A stretch of DNA of 64,000 nt, from assembly GCA_963377175.1 (NCBI GenBank), contig CAUJNA010002824.1:473975-537974 (forward strand), given 5' to 3'. Each line of letters opens with the position of its first letter. The first letter of the stretch is position 1. A program made the translations under genes and the position numbers. Source of the DNA: Effrenium voratum. Its lineage: Eukaryota; Sar; Dinophyceae; Suessiales; Symbiodiniaceae. A model generated the notes under the pieces. The model did no database searches, was not told the origin of the DNA, and was given only the letters and a program-made list of their open reading frames with translations. Positions 59,746 to 64,000 of the stretch are shown in pieces.

Positions 59746-59956
59746 ATGAGTGGTATGGGGTTGTGGGCAAGTTAAACAAACAAAAAAAAACAAAACATGT
59801 TGGTCATGCTTGTAGGAGTACTCCTTGGTAATTGTTCAGGCACCTAGTCTTGTGCATGACCCATTCGTCGTTCTCATCGCTTGAAATCCGTAATCAAGTT
59901 ATCACTCTGCAAATTGCATGCGATCACTCTGCAAATCGGGAACTCCAAAGCGACTC

Positions 59957-60063
59957 CTAGGTCCTGTTAGAATAAGGGTACCCTTTTTTTTCTGTAGCCT
60001 ATTTTAGTAGGGGAACCCCCCCCCAAAAAAAAAGGGACAAGGGTCACTACTAGGGGACTTAGA
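59957..60063. mobile_element. Family A inverted-repeat element, copy 13
   Basis: CTAGGTCCTGTTAGAATAAG to CACTACTAGGGGACTTAG; ACTC stands on both sides. The left end has lost ~10 bp (CCAGTAGAGA). Confidence 0.85.
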
Positions 60064-60423
60064 CTCTCATCCGGCACAGCGTGGTCTTGCTTCAATACTT
60101 CAACGAAGTGTGCAGTATTTCAAAGCCGCGAGTCACGCATCTTCGTCGCAGCGCGCCAAACTTTTCCAAGCATTTCCGCAGATATTTGCCCGTCGTGGTG
60201 CAACATGCAGTTCAAGGGATGTTCGAGAAGTCCACGCTGTTCACTTTGCAAACGAAAGGCGCTCCTTCCCCAGGACATGTTCTGAAAACTGGCTCTTACA
60301 ATGCTCCTGGGCGGCACAGTAAGTACAGGGGACTCAGCCAAACAGCTTGGAGACAAGATCAAATTGTTGCTTGCTCTTTCTTCTTGGGGAATATGGGATG
60401 CAGCATTCCAACCACATGCCACA

Positions 60424-60507
60424 TTTATATATATACATATATATATATATATCATGTGTATATATATATATATCATATAATTGAACCATATATATATATA
60501 TATTGAT
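60424..60507. repeat. (TA)n microsatellite, three blocks
   Basis: TATATATATACATATATATA, TGTATATATATATATATC and CCATATATATATATATATTG. Self-complementary, likely cruciform. Confidence 0.95.
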
Positions 60508-60893
60508 ATTCTGGATGCGTAATGCTGGCCTGCCGAAGGCCACTCCAAAAGATTCCGACGGACTGCAAATATCCGAATGCCGATCATAAGCCCCTCTGCA
60601 CTAATCAGGGGCGGTTCCCCTTTCCGGCGGCAAACCGATCTACCTTGGATGTCTTTTGAGAGCAAGTTCTCCAACGATCTCAGCAAACTGTTATTCCCAA
60701 TTTGAAAGTCAGGGAACCCCTAGATCAAGGGCATTTCCAGGTCTGGTTTGTGGAGGTATGGATGCTTACAGAACACAATCACAAGCTTGCAACGCAGATT
60801 ATCATTTAATATAGGCCTTGTATAAGCGGTGTGTACACGGCTGTACCTCCTAAGCCCCCGGACAGTCCCTTGACAGGATTTTCCTCACCGGCA

Positions 60894-60964
60894 AGCTCGT
60901 TCGTGAGCGGGAAAAAATGCGCGGACAAATCGCACATCCCCTCGGACATATCAACATCGCTGGC
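60894..60964 (-). CDS. possible short exon, unknown
   Basis: Acceptor GGCGCCTTTTAAG|GCC, strong donor CTTGCCG|GTGAGG. Reads ASDVDMSEGMCDLSAHFFPL then TNELA, 23 codons. The frame is also open upstream as far as an ATG at 61,054. No family recognised. Confidence 0.35.
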
Positions 60965-61339
60965 CTTAAAAGGCGCCTCTGACAATGGCTGAGATGATGC
61001 CTTGGGGTCGTTTTGGCCATCGGACTCCACTAGTGGTTTCCTCAAGGAGCCCAATAATCATTTTCCTGAGGTTGCTTTTCGGTCAACCGTTCTCTCGCGC
61101 CCATTAAGCACTTTCTGGTTGATTTTCTGCTGGGGTTGGTCTGTTCATGGGAACCGAAGAGTGAAAGATAGAGCAAGGTAATAGAACACATATTCAGAAG
61201 TAGGCCAACGCTTTTAAAAGTAGATCAGCATGACATCCGAAGAGGTTCCGCTAGCCTTTCAGGATTCGCACACTGGCTCTGAGCACGTCATCCAACGTGC
61301 TACGTCAGGATCCTTAAGAGTATGTTGTTTGACAGAACT

Positions 61340-61446
61340 CAGTTGTTCAGTGACCCTGGAAAAAAGGGAGCCCTTTTTTGGGAAGACCATTTTAGTGGGG
61401 CAGCCACCCAAAACGAAGGGGGAAAAAGGGGGCCACTGAACAACTG
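61340..61446. mobile_element. hAT-like inverted-repeat element, single copy
   Basis: CAGTTGTTCAGTGACC at the left and GGCCACTGAACAACTG at the right are inverse with one mismatch. Flanks ACAGAACT and ACAGAAGG agree in six of eight bases, an aged 8-bp duplication. The inside (CATTTTAGTGGGGCAGCC) is laid out like family A. Confidence 0.8.
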
Positions 61447-61617
61447 ACAGAAGAAGGCAAACCCAAGCCCAACGAGAGAACCTTCCCGGTAAAGTCGGCC
61501 AGAGTGATGCGTAAGCTCTGCTTAGAACACTTGGCGGAACCGCACTGATCCAACAAAAGCAAGAGACTGAAACTTCTTTGTGCGAACCATGGTCAGTCGA
61601 GACCTTGGAACCTCATA

Positions 61618-61650
61618 GATGTGTGTGTGTGTGTGTTGTGTATGTGTCTT
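61618..61650. repeat. (GT)n microsatellite
   Basis: TGTGTGTGTGTGTGTTGTGTATGTGT. Confidence 0.85.
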
Positions 61651-62371
61651 TTTGTGGAGCCATATAAAGTAACAAGGAAGTCTCTTCCAATCTTGGGGAC
61701 CATCTAAAGCACCCATCATGTTAACTTTGGATGCACTCGGAGCCCTACTCGTCAAAGGAACCTGCAAACATAGTTCATTTCCTTTCTACAAGGGGGACCG
61801 CCCCTGAAGAGTACTTACATGGTCTTCCAGAGTAATCCATTCTCAATATCAAGGATGTGTCCAAAGCTGAAAGGGCTATCTGTAAAGAACTTCCCAGGCC
61901 AACCCCTGCGACTTGCAGTACATCATCCGCCCGGTTCAGAGTTTCTCAGAAGCCTCCCGCATGTGCTGAGCTTTGCATACTGCAAGATCCCAGCGCGGCG
62001 CGCGGACCGGGCAATGCCCAAAGCAACTCAGAAACTGCATGGCATGCTAAGCTCACTGTCCAGAACTTGCTTGGATCTCGACCATAAAGAAAGCAATTAA
62101 CTGGATCAATCTGGATCAGCTACTTGTGCTGCCAACATAGAAATGCAGGATACTGGGCATGCACCAAGTTGCTTTAGCGGGTCTTTTTTCAGGCAGAGCC
62201 CAACTTGGAGTGGAGAAACAAGGAGCAATCTTCTCAGACCAAAGCTGGGTATGTGCCCTGAGTAGGCGCTAATGGCTCGGGCCATGTGTTCACTATCTCA
62301 GTGCCCTGGCAAATGGGTGCACCAAACAAGGTAAGCAGCTTCTCATGGTCGCCAACTAGGAGCATTCAAAG

Positions 62372-62544
62372 ATGAACATGATTGAGGGAATGACCATGGG
62401 CGAGGTGATGTTGGCGTGTTGCCTGCTTTCCGCTTTGATTCCCTTAGTTTTGGTGGAGGCAAAGGTGAATGCTCCCGGGAGGCCTTTCAGTTTCGCAACG
62501 AATGCCTGGACCGCGCGATGTGCCAATATCAAACGACCATCCCG
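62372..62544 (+). CDS. first exon of a secreted or membrane-targeted protein
   Basis: ATG at 62,372, after an in-frame TAG 18 bases upstream, opens MNMIEGMTMG then EVMLACCLLSALIPLVLVEA, a textbook signal peptide with a cleavage-like V-E-A, followed by KVNAPGRPFSFATNAWTARC. The donor CATCCCG|GTAAAC ends it in phase 2 before an in-frame TAA. In dinoflagellates such a leader can also be the first part of a plastid-targeting signal. The next exon was not found. A minus frame over the same bases is open too. Confidence 0.4.
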
Positions 62545-62699
62545 GTAAACACCGAAGCCGATCTTTTGACTGGCCAAGAGTCAGCTAGAACCTCGTTGGA
62601 CCCGGCTGAAATGAGATTGCTGAGAAGCTCGGGTCCAACTGGTGCCCTCGGCAATTGGCCACCAGGCGAAGTTGAGGATACGCAAGATCTTCGCAGTTC

Positions 62700-62825
62700 G
62701 GCGGAACGGGTTGGTGGGCTTTGCTGGGCGGAACGGGTTTGGGCTTGATCTGAACTGACGGGTGTGGGTTTGGGTTGATCTGAACTTGGCTCGGTTTGGG
62801 GCTGGGTTGATCTTGAGCCAGCTAG
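62700..62825. repeat. GGAACGGGTTTGGGCTTGATCT repeat
   Basis: Three or four loose units of GGTTTGGGYTTGATCTGAAC on plus. Confidence 0.7.
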
Positions 62826-63506
62826 AAGAAGCCTCTGAACTCAAATAGGCATCAACTCAGTCCACCGCTGCCCAAATTCGGGCAACCTGAAACGATTCCA
62901 ACGAAGAACTGCCGCACACGGAGAGACCCATGTGCCTCCAACACACCCCGCTTGGCATCGGCGTGGCATAGGCAAGTGCACTTGCAGTGTGGCAGTCTGC
63001 CTAAGTGCCGTGTGCAAGCGACAGTCGTGTTGCTCATCTGAACCAGAAACCAAACCAAACCTTTTCCAAGACAATCCTTGCGAAGGGACCATCCAAGCAT
63101 AGGACTGACATAGGGCGCGTTTATCCTTTTTTTCCTGTTGTGTCTCTTGAAAACAACCCCAAAATGGGGAAGCCTCCAACAAAAATGGGACCCCAAATAT
63201 GAACCTTACTAACTACTAGGCCTCACTCAGAGGGCGATTCTCAAAGCCTCCAAACTACATGGGATGGCCATTGGTTGCAAAACCTCTTGAAAGATGATAG
63301 GTACAACTAAATGGCCCAAATGACCCATGGTCATTTGGGGTCCGAAGAAAACAAAATGATCACCCCCTGTATTCGCCACGGTCGTTCAACATGGGGAAAA
63401 GGAAGTCCGCCCGTGTCCCTCCCAAAGTGACCCCGGCCACGGACAAGATGCTCGGAAAACGAGTGTCATAGGCCTGCTAAGCAAATCATTACCTTAAATA
63501 AGATAC

Positions 63507-63619
63507 CTAGGTCCTCCAGTAGAGAGGTTAGAATAATGGTGCCAAATGTTTTTGGTAGTCTATTTTAGTAGGGGAACCCTCCCCAAAAAATGGTAAAAGG
63601 GCATTAGTGGGGGACCTGG
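63507..63619. mobile_element. Family A inverted-repeat element, copy 14
   Basis: CTAGGTCCTCCAGTAGAGAGG to GGCATTAGTGGGGGACCTGG. Confidence 0.85.
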
Positions 63620-63639
63620 TTACAAACAAGCAGTGGTGA

Positions 63640-63712
63640 AGGCTCGCCCGCTTGAGGATCGAACTTGTGCTTTCTATCTCAGGGCAGTTCACTATCCACA
63701 CCGCGCCAGTGC
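63640..63712 (-). ncRNA. weak tRNA-like sequence
   Basis: Minus strand shows TGGCGCGGTGTGGATAG (A-box-like) and, 30 bases on, AAGTTCGATCC (B-box-like). The D- and T-arms do not pair well. Possibly a tRNA-derived SINE remnant. Confidence 0.2.
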
Positions 63713-63907
63713 AATGCAGTCCCTCCACAAGATTCCGCCTGATTTGCAGAGCCAAATCCCCGAGCTTAGACTTTGTCCCCGGGACTTGACTTTTTGCTCT
63801 TGGCAACCAGGGGCCAAACGCGCCGGGTTTCCCCGGACAAGCCAACACTTAAAGGTTGCGGTGAGAACGGCATCCGGGTCCGGCTTCCGGTGAGAAACGC
63901 TCAATAC

Positions 63908-64000
63908 GCAAAGAGCGTGACCAGAGCAGCCACGAAGCTTGTCCCGTACGCGCCAGAGACGAAGGGTGCTGGCGGACAGGGCGGAGTTTCTCGGCAAGAA
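63908..64000 (-). CDS. possible exon running off the window, hydrophobic
   Basis: Reads PPCPPAPFVSGAYGTSF then VAALVTLFA up to a donor TTTGC|GTATTG. It enters from beyond the window edge. The other two frames are also open. Confidence 0.25.

Noticed and set aside
1..64000. Dinoflagellate spliced-leader relicts (ending TTTTGGCTCAAG)
   Set aside because: None found by eye on either strand; so no evidence for retroposed cDNA here.

Overview
The window looks like nuclear DNA of a dinoflagellate, most likely a symbiodiniacean, Polarella-like or related photosynthetic lineage. Supporting signs: coding islands are short and GC-rich and lie in long introns; most usable splice sites are AG|G acceptors with GT, GC or GA donors; one plant-like PPR gene dominates with exons of about one repeat each; and many families of tiny inverted-repeat elements and minisatellites fill the rest. 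I see no bacterial operon, no rRNA, no confident tRNA, no CRISPR and no intact autonomous transposon. All calls rest on reading frames, splice-like signals and family knowledge; nothing was searched.

Layout. Bases 1-15,300 are mostly non-coding, with scattered MITE-like elements, a few weak exon candidates and one convincing small plus-strand gene of three phase-matched exons (13,300-14,155), which encodes a one-helix membrane protein of about 152 residues. Bases 15,357-47,399 on the minus strand carry 24 PPR-type exons with the dinoflagellate signature (D-V-x-S-F-N ... I-S-A-C-E-K ... Q-W-Q-x-A-L), read here as one giant PPR gene or a few tandem ones. A well-bounded 82-codon exon at 48,135-48,381 may be its N-terminal side. 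One of its presumed introns (35.2-41.9 kb) holds a 4.7 kb satellite complex: about four and a half units of roughly 490 bp, flanked on both sides by a 48-bp repeat (about 40 copies in the main array) that is open in five of six frames. Another intron has a poly-G/poly-T array abutting a splice acceptor. A 63-bp minisatellite (49.0-50.0 kb) and a CATCATGATG-rich tract (50.3-50.9 kb) follow. Bases 52-64 kb hold weaker exon candidates, mostly minus strand, two of which resemble a light-harvesting protein, plus a plus-strand first exon with a signal peptide at 62,372.

Mobile DNA. At least a dozen families of roughly 70-130 bp terminal-inverted-repeat elements recur across the window. One family leaves 8-bp target duplications and has hAT-like ends; another single element has near-perfect ends and an 8-bp imperfect duplication. 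Several copies sit exactly at PPR exon edges so that the element end itself supplies the GT donor or the pyrimidine-rich AG acceptor. This is what introner-like (intron-making) elements do, and it is the most interesting system in the window: a repeat protein gene apparently cut into one-repeat exons by small DNA transposons.
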